Source: Acanthosoma haemorrhoidale
Lineage: Eukaryota > Arthropoda > Insecta > Hemiptera > Acanthosomatidae
Direction of reading: 5' to 3'
DNA length: 64,000 nt
Assembly (NCBI GenBank): GCA_930367205.1
Contig: OV884011.1
Coordinates: 44,405,754 to 44,469,753, forward strand
Below are positions 14,301 to 23,975 of the stretch, piece by piece. The first letter of the stretch is position 1; each line of letters starts with the position of its first letter. The notes beneath the pieces were generated by a model, which worked only from the letters and a program-made list of their open reading frames with translations, was not told the DNA's origin and made no database searches. The position numbers were made by a program, and so were the translations under genes.

Positions 14301-17300
14301 GATGAAATGGGATTAGACATAACAATTGTAAAAGTAGAAGCAACGTGCAGTGAGGGTTAGGTGCTGGAAAGAACCCGTGAAGTAGAAGGAATGGAACATT
14401 CCTTGGGAAGGACAAAGGCTCAGGCCACAAAAGAGGAGGAAACGACTATAAAAGTAGGAGCTCTATATCTTTTACAGAATCCGAACGAATAAGGAAGATC
14501 ACTGAGATGACCGTGAAGTAGATGCATGTGGGCAGGACATGGCTGAAGGAGATTGAGACACGAGGTGTGAGAAGTTTCTGTCTTATGTTCCTTAAAGAGG
14601 ATCGAGGAGTAGAACATAGAAACAGATGGAAGAATTGTATCTGTCAAGCTAATACAAGGACATTTGCGTATTTCAAGATGATAATTGTGAATACCAGAAT
14701 TAGTTACATTTCCCGAAGATAGAAACAGCTATGACCACAATTGTAAATGTTTTAAAATAGGATAGATGGTTTTAAATAAATTTAGTGTTTTAGGTTATAA
14801 GTGTTTAGCATACCTGGAATCCAACCTAATATTTTTAAATAAGAAATAATTTAAATGCAATCATAATTCAAGTTAAATTCTCTACAATTTCTATAAAATC
14901 TATAAAACCTGATTTAATTGTTGTGTGTTACAAGGTAGTTACAAACTGAAGATCACGTGTAGACACTATTTAGAGAACTTTATAAATTCGTGCAGCACAG
15001 CTAGTCACTTCTTCATTTTAATTGTAATTGTATTAACTTTACAACCTTATATAAACCAATAGGTGAAAATAAATTAAATTAAATTCTGTGTTTGCACATC
15101 AGGTAAAAAAAAATAAATTATTATCATATTTTCAAATTGTTACATTTGGTGCTCAACCGGCTTGGTTTTGTAATAACAGCTAGCCACGACAACTAAACAC
15201 TCATAACTTTATTTATCTTAAGTATTATTTATTTTATAACAGAAACAGGGAAAAAATAGAAACAAAAGTCCCTTGTTTGTGTAAAAAAAAACCACTCTAG
15301 TGTCTAGGAGTGGCACTGTTGGCTCGGAAGAATCGGGAATACAAATGCTTAACAATTAATGAAAGAAAATAACAAAAAGTTTTAATAGTTATATGAAAAT
15401 GTCCATATAAATATGAACAAATTAGTCAAAATTTTCTTTGTATCAGTAAATAATTATGATTATTTAAAAAATATTGTATTAGGATCAATTGAGGAGTATC
15501 AGGAATACTAAATTGAAAAATATAATTTACTCCTCAACCATCAACCAAAATCAAAACTGAACACAACTAGAAAAAGTTGTTTGCCAAATTTAAAATGGAG
15601 CAAACAGAAATCAAAGATACATTTAGGAATGTTCCTGAGAGACGAGAAAGAAAATTTCAGGCCGAGACAGTTGGCTATAACAAATTATTTGTTAAAACAA
15701 ACATATAGTCCATCATTAGTCAGTTATCCAGAAGAAAAACATTAACATGCAATACAATGACTAAAGCATGTCTTTAATCAGATACCCTCATATTTCTTGT
15801 TTTTTAATTCAGTTTCACTGAGTTTTATATTAAATTTAGTGTAATCCATGCGAGTCTTTGAGATATAGGAACAGTAGCTATACTTTTGAATAAATGTAGG
15901 ATAGTTATAAAGCTATAACGTAATAATATTATTTATAAAAAACAAACCTGGTATTTGTAAAATGAGTGAACAATAATGGTTGGTTTCCAGTTAATATTAG
16001 TATCTTGTTTTGCTATTTAAATTGGAAAAAGTAAAAATTTAAAAAGTCACTTAATCAAATTTGTAAATTCCTGGATACAGAACAACGACTAAGCCAGTCT
16101 TGTAATTCTGCTTTTATACATATAAATGATTAGACATATTTTAATTACTGCATTCCTAAACATAATTAATTAAATGAACGTATTCACTAATATGTGAATC
16201 AGTAAATATGACTAATGTCTTTCTGTTCTTGATTTTTGAATTGGGATTTAATAATGAAATAAAAATAAAATAAATATAGAAATTCTTCACCAAGGAATTA
16301 TGAATTTATATATATATATTTTTAATATGGAAGGGGGAGAAATGTAATGTTATTTTTAATGAAAAAAATATTAAATTTATTTAGTTTCATTAACTGAAAA
16401 TTAGTAAATATATTTATTTAGATGAAATAGGATAATGTATGCGTAATAACATTAAACAATCTAGATACCTGTGCTTCAAAACAGTGGCTGCTGCTAGATC
16501 AACAAGATTAACGATGGTCATAAGCCGATTACCATTTCCAATCCCCGATGTCCATTCATTCTTGCTCACATCAATATAATTTAATTTGAGGAACTGACAG
16601 CTGCTAGGCATCCATTTTAATTTGTTATGGCTCACAGACAGTTTTCTGTAATGATAAGATTTATAATCTTGTACGTAATACATAAAGAATTTTTTTTTCT
16701 AAGAAATTTGTTTATTCAAAAAAAAATATAACCTGACTTAGCAGGGCAATGAATGAATGATTGTAATAAGTGATCACATCCATACTATATTTACAGCATT
16801 ACATTTACATTCTTATTAAATATTTATTTAGCCTACAGGAAACCCCAAGGACTGTTAAGAAGGAGACTGGAATCGATGAGATACCTCAACCTACTTGTTT
16901 TGTGTGGCTATTATTGAATAATCAAAACTGTTAAATTTGTATATACATTTATTTATCATAATTACATCATTACAGATCATGTCAACTACGACTCTAAAAA
17001 CACCAGCTCCATGAATAATAATAAAACCATACAAAAAGGTAACAACAGAGTTACCACCCTATGACTCATAAATATACCCAATACAAAGTACAATGTCCAA
17101 ACATCCTCCCCTTCTAGTCTCTCAATTTATACTTAAAAAAACATTTCAATCATTAAGCACCATAGCTGTAGGAAACATGATCAAGACATAATATACATAA
17201 GATAAGGTATAGCTAAAATATAAGAAACACTGATTATAGAAAATAACATCATATAAGTAACAGCTGTAACTAAACCAATATAAACATCATAATTGAAATG

Positions 17301-20300
17301 AAAATTATATTATAATCATAGTTGTAGAAAACATGATCAAGAAAATAATATAAGCTACACCTATAGGTAAAATACAATCTTAGGATGATACTAATTAAGC
17401 CTAATCTTTACTCTTGAAATCTTTTCAGTGGCCTTACCACTCTTCCTGCTCTAGTCTGGTAACCTTCAGGGTTTTAACAATATTATTACCTATTGTTATT
17501 ACCAGCTTCCTGGCCAAACATGTTATCTTCATGAGTTTCATTTAGTTTTTCATCACAATTTTCATTACATTCTAAATCATCTCTATTTAAATCTGACTCA
17601 GACATTAGTGGTTTCTTAAATTTCCTAATAAACCTAGAATTTCTCCTGTATCTTTTGCCATTAATATCAGCCATATAAGATCGAAAATCTAATTTTTTTG
17701 CAATGTACCCTCGAGCCCATAACTTAGTAAATTTATTTTGAACCAGCACAGGTTCCTGTGCAACAAGATTATCAGGAGTTTTAGAACCTTTATTATAAAC
17801 ATGTTTCTGCTTATCTTGCGCACCACTAAAATTATTATTTACATGAACTGTTGGAGGAAGGTCATCATTGTGAATTGGTAATTTGGTTCTTAGATTCCTA
17901 CACATTAATAATTGAAAAGAAGAACTATCCAAACCTGCCACTGGTGAGCTTATGTAATTTAAAAGGTACAAATTAAAATCTTGGCCGTTAATCTGGCATT
18001 TTTTCAACATAGATTTGATAATACCAACTTATTTTTCTGCAAGACCATTACTCTGAGGATAATGAGGGCTTACTGTTTTAATATCTGTCGCCCATTGTTG
18101 AGCAAAATTTCGAAATTCTGCAGAACCAAATGGGTTGATGTCTGCAATGATGATCCTAGGAATGCTAAAAATTGTCTCAATTGACATTATGATGGTTGAA
18201 CTGGATTTATCTTTTATAGGAATTACTTCTACCCATCTGGAGTAGTAATCAACAAGGATTAAAAAATTCTTTCTATCGAATTCAGCTACGTAAACACGAC
18301 CTTGTAAAAAGGGATATTCGGAATGAGGGAGCAGCTCTTCTTTTATCTTACTCCTTTGAAATGTTTGACACAATATACAACCTGACACCAAACCTACGAT
18401 ATCAGACATTATCCCTGGCCAATAAAAAAAACTTTTAACTGTGTTCTTCATCTTGTTTAAACCTAAATGGGTCTCATGCAAGAGATCCAGGATAAACCGC
18501 CTCAATGCAACCGGAACAATCAACCTATTCTATAAATATAATAAACCATTTTCTTCACATATATCATTACGAAATTTATCAAAATGAACCACTTTGGGAG
18601 CTACAGTGGATTCTAATTTTGACAGCCAACCATTACAATAGAATTCAGTTATTTGTGAAAGAGATGGATCCTGCTGGGTTTTGGCTACAAATAAGTATTT
18701 TTCAGCCGTAAAATTAATTGTGGTTTCCAAACAATGCACTCTCTCCAGCATAGATGGGTCATCTTCAAGGTCAGATTTGACAAAATTATGAGATAAAAAT
18801 ATGCGATATACATGAATTTTCCGGACAGATATTTTAATTCAAACTGATAAGGTAACAATTTCAATCTCTTTTGTTTTATTCGATTATTAACTATCTTACT
18901 TATAACCTTTGTAAAAATAGATGTCAGTGGTGAATGATAAAAAAAAACTGTAACACTGGAATAACACTGATAACATAAATGGTACTCTGAGATATTTATA
19001 AAGCCCAAAAGGTGAACTGAATGAGCACAAATCACTATAAACCTCATCCAAAACAAATTGATGAAAACCCTGTTTCAAACCAAAGAAATTTTTTTTCTTG
19101 ACCAGCTTGACAGATATATCCTCGATTGTTGGGATTTCATAGTAATCTCTAATGAGATATTTATTTAATTGGTGAGGGCCTATACAAATTCGCAATGATG
19201 AGTCTTGCTTTTCCACTATGACTATATTATTGATACATTCTCCTGAGTTCTCAATCTTTGCAATAACCTTATTTTTTTCTAAGTTTATCAGGGTATGTCT
19301 TAATCTATCTTTAATCTTAAATGGAAATCTGCGAGCAGGGCTTGATTTCGGAATAACACCCTCTTTCAATTTTAATGAACACACACATGTCTGGGAAGCA
19401 ACCTAAACCTTTTAAAACATTATTTTGCTCCAGAAATTTTGAGAAATTTGTAGTTTTGATGTCTTTTACTTTTTTAATTCAATTTAAATCCAAACATGTT
19501 CTGAGTCCCAGAATTGGAAAGCCTACATTTTTCTCAAGAGCTACAAATTCTACAACATTTATTTTGATTACTAATTTTCAACTTAATTGCCCCAATAGCT
19601 TTTAATTTGAACCCCCCAAATGCCTTCAACACAGTGCTAGTATTGGAAACATCGGAGTTGCTCATTCTTAACTCATTTTTTATCAAATGCAATGATATAA
19701 CATTGGTTTCGGCGCCAGTATCTAATTTGAACAAAATTAATTTTCTGTTAATTTCTATATTTTCCAACCATTCACAATTTTTGTTTTTATTTATTTGATT
19801 TACTTTAATAGAACCAATGCTAAAATCATCATATGCCTCATTGTGATCAGAAACACCTACATTTTCAACTTTTTTCACCCCTGCCACACTTTTGGCCAAA
19901 CACAGGGCAACGATTCTTTGAGTGTTTCTGCCCACAACGCGTACAATCAACAAATTTATTCCTATTTCCAGACTTATTCAACGAACCGTTATTTAGTACT
20001 GTCCTATCAACATAATTATTATTTGCAGACTGATGATTGTTACTCCTCATCAACTTGAAGACCTCTATGCTGTTGATCGTCTCGTTCCTTGATTACTCGC
20101 AAGTTGTCAGCTGCCATCTCCAAAGATTTGCAAAAGGCAACTGTTTTACTCAACGAGGGATCTTCACGCAACAAGTGTTCACCGGTCGAGGCAGAAATGT
20201 CGCCTAAACAACTTGCGCCTTTAGAAGCTTATCTTCTTGTCCCTAACCCCTGAACTCCATCGCACAGGGATAATTGTTATAGTTTAATTCCCGATCGAAC

Positions 20301-23300
20301 CGTTTAACACTCCAAATAACTTCACTTTATTGGCTGTGCCATGTTTTGTGTGGCTATTATTAATAATCAAAACTGTTAAATTTGTATTCACATTTATTTA
20401 CCATCATTACAGATCATGGCAACTACGACTCTAAAAACACTGGGTCTATGAATAATAATAAAACCATATAAAAAGGTAACGACAGTGTTGCCACCTTACG
20501 ACTCCCAAATATACCCAATACAAAGTACAATATCCAAACAACTTCCACTGCCACGTTCTGTTATAAAGTAGTTGGAGAAACTTTCAAGGTCACAATTTTT
20601 ACGAAAAATGTAAAAGCCACTTCTACTGCAATCTGACAAGGATGGAGGGATAGGTGATGCTAGAAAGAAATAAGGGATTTTAATGGCTGAATATTTTTTG
20701 AATGTGGGGAATTTCAGTCATTAAAAAGGGTTCTTAGGACTTTAAATTGGAAGGCTTAGATGCGCCTAATGTTGGAGGGTTTGTCCAACAAAAGTTCAAG
20801 TCTATAAATCCAGACTGGTTTTAGTACGGCTTTACATATGAGAATTTTATTTTCTAATGTGGGATTTCAGGTTGTCGTCTATATAGTAGTCTGAACCATA
20901 AGTTCAGTTCTTGTCTTTTAAGTCTCATAAGTGGGTTCCAAGTTAGTCTTTTGTCGAAGTGGTACCAAAGGTATCACACTCCGTCTGATGCGGAAAAAAG
21001 AAAATTGTTGAATTAAAAAACTCACTTCAATTTCGAAAGAAGACCAAGACCATTAGGTAATACATACAGTTGATTCTTATCTAGCATGAGAGTCTTTAAA
21101 TTTTTCAACCTACATATTTCTTGAGGTATGCGTGAAATCTGGAAAAAAAAAAAAAAATCATTGCAACATATTAAAACTTGAAATACTCATCAATGGCAGT
21201 ATATCAATCACACGCACAAGCGCTTACTATAATGCTGCAAATGAGGGTAGTGTCTAATCCGACATGAAATGTAACTGTTGGTTTATTCATTTATTGGCAT
21301 CCTTAAGTATTCCCATTCACAGAAAGAAAACCCAATCCTATTGGAATCCATCTGCTTATATTTGTGGAAGTAAACTATTAATTTTCTATCTAGGAATATG
21401 AAACCAGAACCTTCATAATATGAATAAGTTATATAAAAGACTACATCTTATAATAGCTGTGTAATATTAAAATACATTTAGTTCAAAAATTAAGAACAAA
21501 ATTTTTGGCAGCAGAAGGGAGGGGGGGAAGCAATGCCAATGATGCTTAGAAATCTCACATAAATGAGCTTAACATAAAATAACAAATTTATTGTCTAACA
21601 CTGATCACACCTATCTAATTAGTCTATCATGAAATAAGTTTTTTAATACTAACAAGATTTTCTCTAAGATCCAGGTGTGTCAACGACGATCTAATCGCTT
21701 GACCATTTAACCAAGAAAATTTACTCCTTACACCAATTCTATTTTTAGATAAATGCAATTCTTCCAAAGATGGCAATAAATCAATTTCATTTGGGATATC
21801 TTCTAAACAATTGTCTTCAAGATTTAATACTTTCAATTTCTGCAATCTTAAAATTCTGCAGTCCAGTTTGTTCATCATCACTTGGTTTATCTGAAAGATG
21901 AAGCTTATTAAAAACAATAAAAGATATACAAGTTAAGTTTTAATTTTGCCATTATTGACGTTTCCAAAAAATTACAGTTTTCGCTTCATTTCACTTTTTA
22001 AGTCAGCCTCACCAACGGTGATGAGAGTTACTGAAATTGCTTTTGAGATGTTTGGGAAATAAATTTTAGGAGGAGACTAAGAATTTTTATTAATCACTCC
22101 TATATCAATTTGACTATTAACTTCAGACTCTATATTAACAATCTATTGATCATATTACAAGTAATAAACATACCTGTAAAATCTCCAAATTTCGTGAAAA
22201 CGTTGGAAAATCTTTTTTTTGCTTGATGGCCAGTTTAATCGAGGGTTTACTTTCAACTTTGGTTGAAGCTCCTGCCAAATTAGACAGCTGTAAAACTTTG
22301 AGAGGGATTTTTTTTTCAAGAAACTGCGTCAAAACTTGAAAGAAGTTAATTAGAGGTTTCGATTCGCATTTAATAATCAAATCGACTGCAGGTTCTTTAA
22401 ACCTTAACGAAGCCTTGCCTTGGGAGATGAATTTAACAAAAACAGCTTCCAAGTTGTTATTCACCTGAAATAAGTCAAATGGTAAACAGTTTGTATTGCT
22501 TGAATGACATTTATATGCAACAATGAAAATTTTGAATGAATATGCGAAGAATATACCAAAGAAAGTTAAAAAGACAATTTTGGTTAGCAACATGTAAGGT
22601 TTGAGGAGTTGAATCTAATAGACTAATAAAGATGGGATAAAAGATTAATACAATCCTTTCTCTTGCAAAGCTGAGGCTATAAACATAAAGCTTAAAACTT
22701 AATAAACCTTCTTTTTTAGATTACCTGTTTGACAATTCTGTCCATAATGATATTTAGACAAGAAATTCTACATGGAGGTTTCATTTGATTACCCGATGAC
22801 ATAAAAAATACTGCCAACTCCACGAAACATGGTTGAGTATCAATAATTGGTAATAATAAAAAAAATCTACCATATTGAGTAAGGTATCAAATTTGTTTTC
22901 AGCATGCCGATTAATAAGTGTAATTAGTTTTTTGTATTTTAAAACTTTAATTACTGTTATTAAAACATGTTAAAATTGTATTCGGGGCATTAACTCAACC
23001 TGTGTTTGACGTGGGGGCATGATATTCAGCATGAAAATTTTACTCAATGCCCCAAAGATGGTGAAAATAACATAAATCCAACAAAAAAATATTAAAGGAT
23101 GGTTACTTAATCAATTTCCTATCAATATTTAATATGTTAACAAATTAGATCTTGGTGTCTTGCATAGTTATATGTAGGGTGGGCCTTTGGCGTGCTATGA
23201 ACACAAAAAGACATTATAATCATTTGAGGAGGAAGTGACATTCTCTTGTTTCTCTCCTGTACTCTCCAAACAAACTTATCAACATTTAAAAAAAAATATT

Positions 23301-23499
23301 AAAGCTTAAATACATGTGATTTCCACACCTTATACTTGACTCCAGCACCATTTCTTAAGGTTTGGTGCAGTATGAAAACTTTTTCCCTTTGTCCTGGTAA
23401 GTATCCTATACTTAAATACGATTTTTCCGGCCTTCGTTGGCCCATGTTTAAAGAAGGCAAAAGCCTGTTTGAAACTTCAACAGTAGCTGAAATCTTCAT
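8310..23499 (-). CDS. LRR1: LRR1, leucine-rich repeat protein 1 (CUL2 ligase substrate receptor)
   Basis: Seven exons with continuous phase: 23499-23329, 22464-22174, 21890-21654, 21138-21026, 16645-16469, 9972-9850, 8394-8310, giving 398 aa (the human protein is about 414). The order is that of LRR1/PPIL5: an N-terminal domain starting MKISATVEV (1-154), leucine-rich repeats (about 155-310, e.g. LKVLNLEDNCLEDIP), a BC-box-like stretch NLVDLAAATVL (317-327), and a C-terminal part with GYCGCG. In animals LRR1 is the receptor of a CUL2-RING ubiquitin ligase that removes the CMG helicase when replication terminates. The start ATG fits the family N-terminus. The exon 1 donor is weak (GTGTGG) and the exon 3 donor is GTTAGT; both are chosen because they keep phase and repeat register. 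Intron 4 is almost wholly transposon. Confidence 0.92.
8395..9849 (-). other. LRR1 intron 6, nothing recognised
   Basis: AT-rich intron between the last two LRR1 exons, with a GTAAAT donor and a TTAG acceptor. No transposon or RNA gene recognised. Confidence 0.6.
10618..13025 (+). pseudogene. PIF/Harbinger transposase (HARBI1-like), broken
   Basis: Plus-strand pieces in intron 5 of LRR1 match the order of a HARBI1-type nuclease. The N-terminal part at 10618-10809 contains YRMSKDFYLELLRILTPSI. The middle at 11845-12230 contains GKTTVGAIVKETTKIIW, a catalytic-type ALDEK, then NYKHFHF and DPDGLF. The C-terminal part at about 12660-12900 contains VKAVCVLHNYVYKQ. Stops and frameshifts lie between pieces (one stop directly before DPDGLF), so it is dead. 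A MADF-type second ORF lies between the pieces on the opposite strand, as expected for two-gene Harbinger elements though oddly placed. Terminal repeats and TWA target duplications were not identified. Confidence 0.75.
11326..11759 (-). pseudogene. MADF-domain accessory protein of Harbinger element, broken
   Basis: Two overlapping minus-strand frames. One (11759-11553) reads AAEFKEKWGNLHTVFMRK and AMQFCLPFIKT, as in MADF/SANT-like DNA-binding proteins encoded by Harbinger transposons. The next (11556-11326) reads a proline-rich linker PAPPTPPSRNI and a tail SAVDADKCVAVYFK. The frame change and missing N-terminal portion show decay. In Harbinger elements this protein helps the transposase enter the nucleus and bind the element ends. 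It sits between transposase fragments on the other strand, suggesting rearrangement or an intron location. Confidence 0.6.
13031..13568. mobile_element. MITE with about 100-bp terminal inverted repeats
   Basis: The left end AAGGGTGGCCCAAAAGTCACT and the right end AGTGACTTTTGGCCAC are inverted copies. The match extends inward about 100 bp (for example TGTTTCACTTTTAA on the left and TTAAAAGTGAAACA on the right). A TA dinucleotide borders both ends (13029-13030 and 13569-13570), the target site of Tc1/mariner elements. No coding capacity. It lies directly after the Harbinger remnant. Confidence 0.65.
13569..14222. other. LRR1 intron 5 spacer, nothing recognised
   Basis: Ordinary intronic sequence between the MITE and the LTR element. 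A slightly GC-richer patch at 13910-14060 has no coding similarity that I recognise. Confidence 0.4.
14223..15144 (+). repeat. 5' LTR, 922 bp
   Basis: Bounded by TGTAATG and TTACA and followed by a PBS-type sequence at 15147. Its first 100 bases recur at 16343-16440. Confidence 0.65.
16343..16440 (+). repeat. truncated 3' LTR
   Basis: Begins TGTAATGTTATTTTTAATG directly after a polypurine tract and matches the start of the LTR at 14223 with small differences, then stops. LRR1 exon 5 starts at 16469, so the remnant sits within 30 bp of that exon's splice donor. Confidence 0.65.
16896..17103 (-). repeat. Gypsy 3' LTR (minus-strand element)
   Basis: 208 bp, nearly identical to 20342-20540, with scattered substitutions and small indels. 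It starts TGTTTTGTGTGGC and ends GTCCAAACA on the plus strand. Confidence 0.85.
17486..20053 (-). pseudogene. Gypsy gag-pol remains (zinc knuckle, protease, RT, integrase)
   Basis: In minus-strand order: a cysteine-rich zinc-knuckle region CTRCGQKHSKNRC (about 20053-19865); a retropepsin motif LDTGAETNVIS (about 19740); a reverse transcriptase N-terminal half with IENSGECINNIVIVEKQD and a GLKQGFHQ block (19384-18900); a short RNase H edge; then integrase with a zinc-binding HLGLNKMK...CILCQTF segment and a core containing DYYSRWVEVIP and PQSNGLAEK (18523-18029). A tail frame runs to 17486. The RT catalytic box (YxDD) is absent: the frame jumps from the middle of RT to RNase H, pointing to an internal deletion. 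Several frameshifts confirm that it is dead. Confidence 0.85.
20342..20540 (-). repeat. Gypsy 5' LTR (minus-strand element)
   Basis: 199 bp partner of the LTR at 16896-17103. Several differences between the two LTRs indicate that the insertion is not recent. Confidence 0.85.
21139..21653 (-). other. LRR1 intron 3 with a SINE-like scrap
   Basis: About 21395-21470 on the minus strand reads ATTATGAAGGTTCTGGTTTCA, resembling the B-box region of the SINE-like sequence at 44826-44935. The rest is plain intron. Confidence 0.4.
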
Positions 23500-23975
23500 G
23501 CTTCTCTGACAGATAACTACAATTGTACAAAACTAACACTAAACTATAATAATATTTAAATTAAAAGTGAATCCACTTTGTTAACACTGTATAGTAATAA
23601 TAGAATCACAGGCATTCTTAGATATTCATAGACATAATTTCATGTTTGACAAATATGAGGTTTATTTGGAATTCAAGATTCTGAAACCTACTTGACTAAT
23701 TCGCCAAGAAAGCAGATTAGCCAACATCAAAATTATTACTGAAGTATTACAAAAAAAAGTGGATTATAAATAAAATTAATAAAAAAATATATTTTTTTTT
23801 TACTACAAAGTTTATGTTTAGAAAATATATACCATAAAAACGGCTAAAAAAAAGAGAAAAATAGGCATATGTTATCGCTATTATCATTCAGCTGGTTCAA
23901 AGTCCAACTTATCAAACGTTGTTAATAGGATTAGAGTTTTGTTAATGTAATTGTTGTTTGAAGAAAAAATTGAAC
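23500..23975. promoter_or_regulatory. shared upstream region of LRR1 and MYCBP
   Basis: 476 bp separate the start codons of two divergently transcribed genes, so both promoters must lie here or overlap. No TATA box in a sensible place and no CpG-rich patch is visible; T-runs occur in the middle. The function is inferred from position alone. Confidence 0.6.

Larger units (their letters stand above)
14223..16440 (+). mobile_element. degenerate LTR retrotransposon with long 5' LTR and truncated 3' LTR
   Basis: The 5' LTR (14223-15144, 922 bp) starts TGTAATGTTA and ends TTGTTACA, a short terminal inverted repeat. It holds a TATA-like TATAAATTCG near 14981 and an AATAAA near 15070. A primer-binding-type sequence TGGTGCTCAACCGG follows at once. 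The internal part is only about 1.2 kb, with a 37-codon frame starting MEQTEIKDTF near 15596 and no recognisable pol. A polypurine tract GGAAGGGGGAGAAA at 16329-16342 precedes the 3' LTR, which repeats only the first 98 bases or so before stopping 28 bp short of LRR1 exon 5. It lies in intron 5 of LRR1, antisense to the gene. Confidence 0.7.
16896..20540 (-). mobile_element. Ty3/Gypsy-type LTR retrotransposon, internally deleted
   Basis: Two LTRs of about 200 bp bound a 3.2-kb interior with minus-strand gag/pol remains. On the minus strand the primer-binding-type sequence TGGCACAGCC follows the 5' LTR, and a polypurine tract AGAAGGGGAGGA precedes the 3' LTR. A 4-bp ACTT may be the target duplication (16893-16896 and 20541-20544), although this puts the LTR edge one base inside the TG end. 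It is inserted into a Jockey-like LINE within LRR1 intron 4, on the gene's coding strand. At about 3.6 kb it is shorter than a complete element. Confidence 0.85.
16690..20995 (-). mobile_element. Jockey-like LINE 3' fragment, split by a Gypsy insertion
   Basis: 16690-16895 and 20541-20995 resemble the 3' part of the better-preserved LINE at 50580-53010. Shared stretches include GCAGGGCAATGAATGA versus GAAGGGCAATAAATGA, and TTAGGACTTTAAATTGGAAGG versus TTAGGACTTTAGATTGGAAGG. A T-run at its left edge is the poly-A tail on the minus strand. The two halves are separated by the Gypsy element 16896-20540. Together they fill nearly all of LRR1 intron 4 (16646-21025), in the same orientation as the gene. 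Confidence 0.7.

Noticed and set aside
19795..20058. Plus-strand open frames around the Gypsy gag region
   Set aside because: Antisense to the zinc-knuckle and protease regions read on the minus strand.
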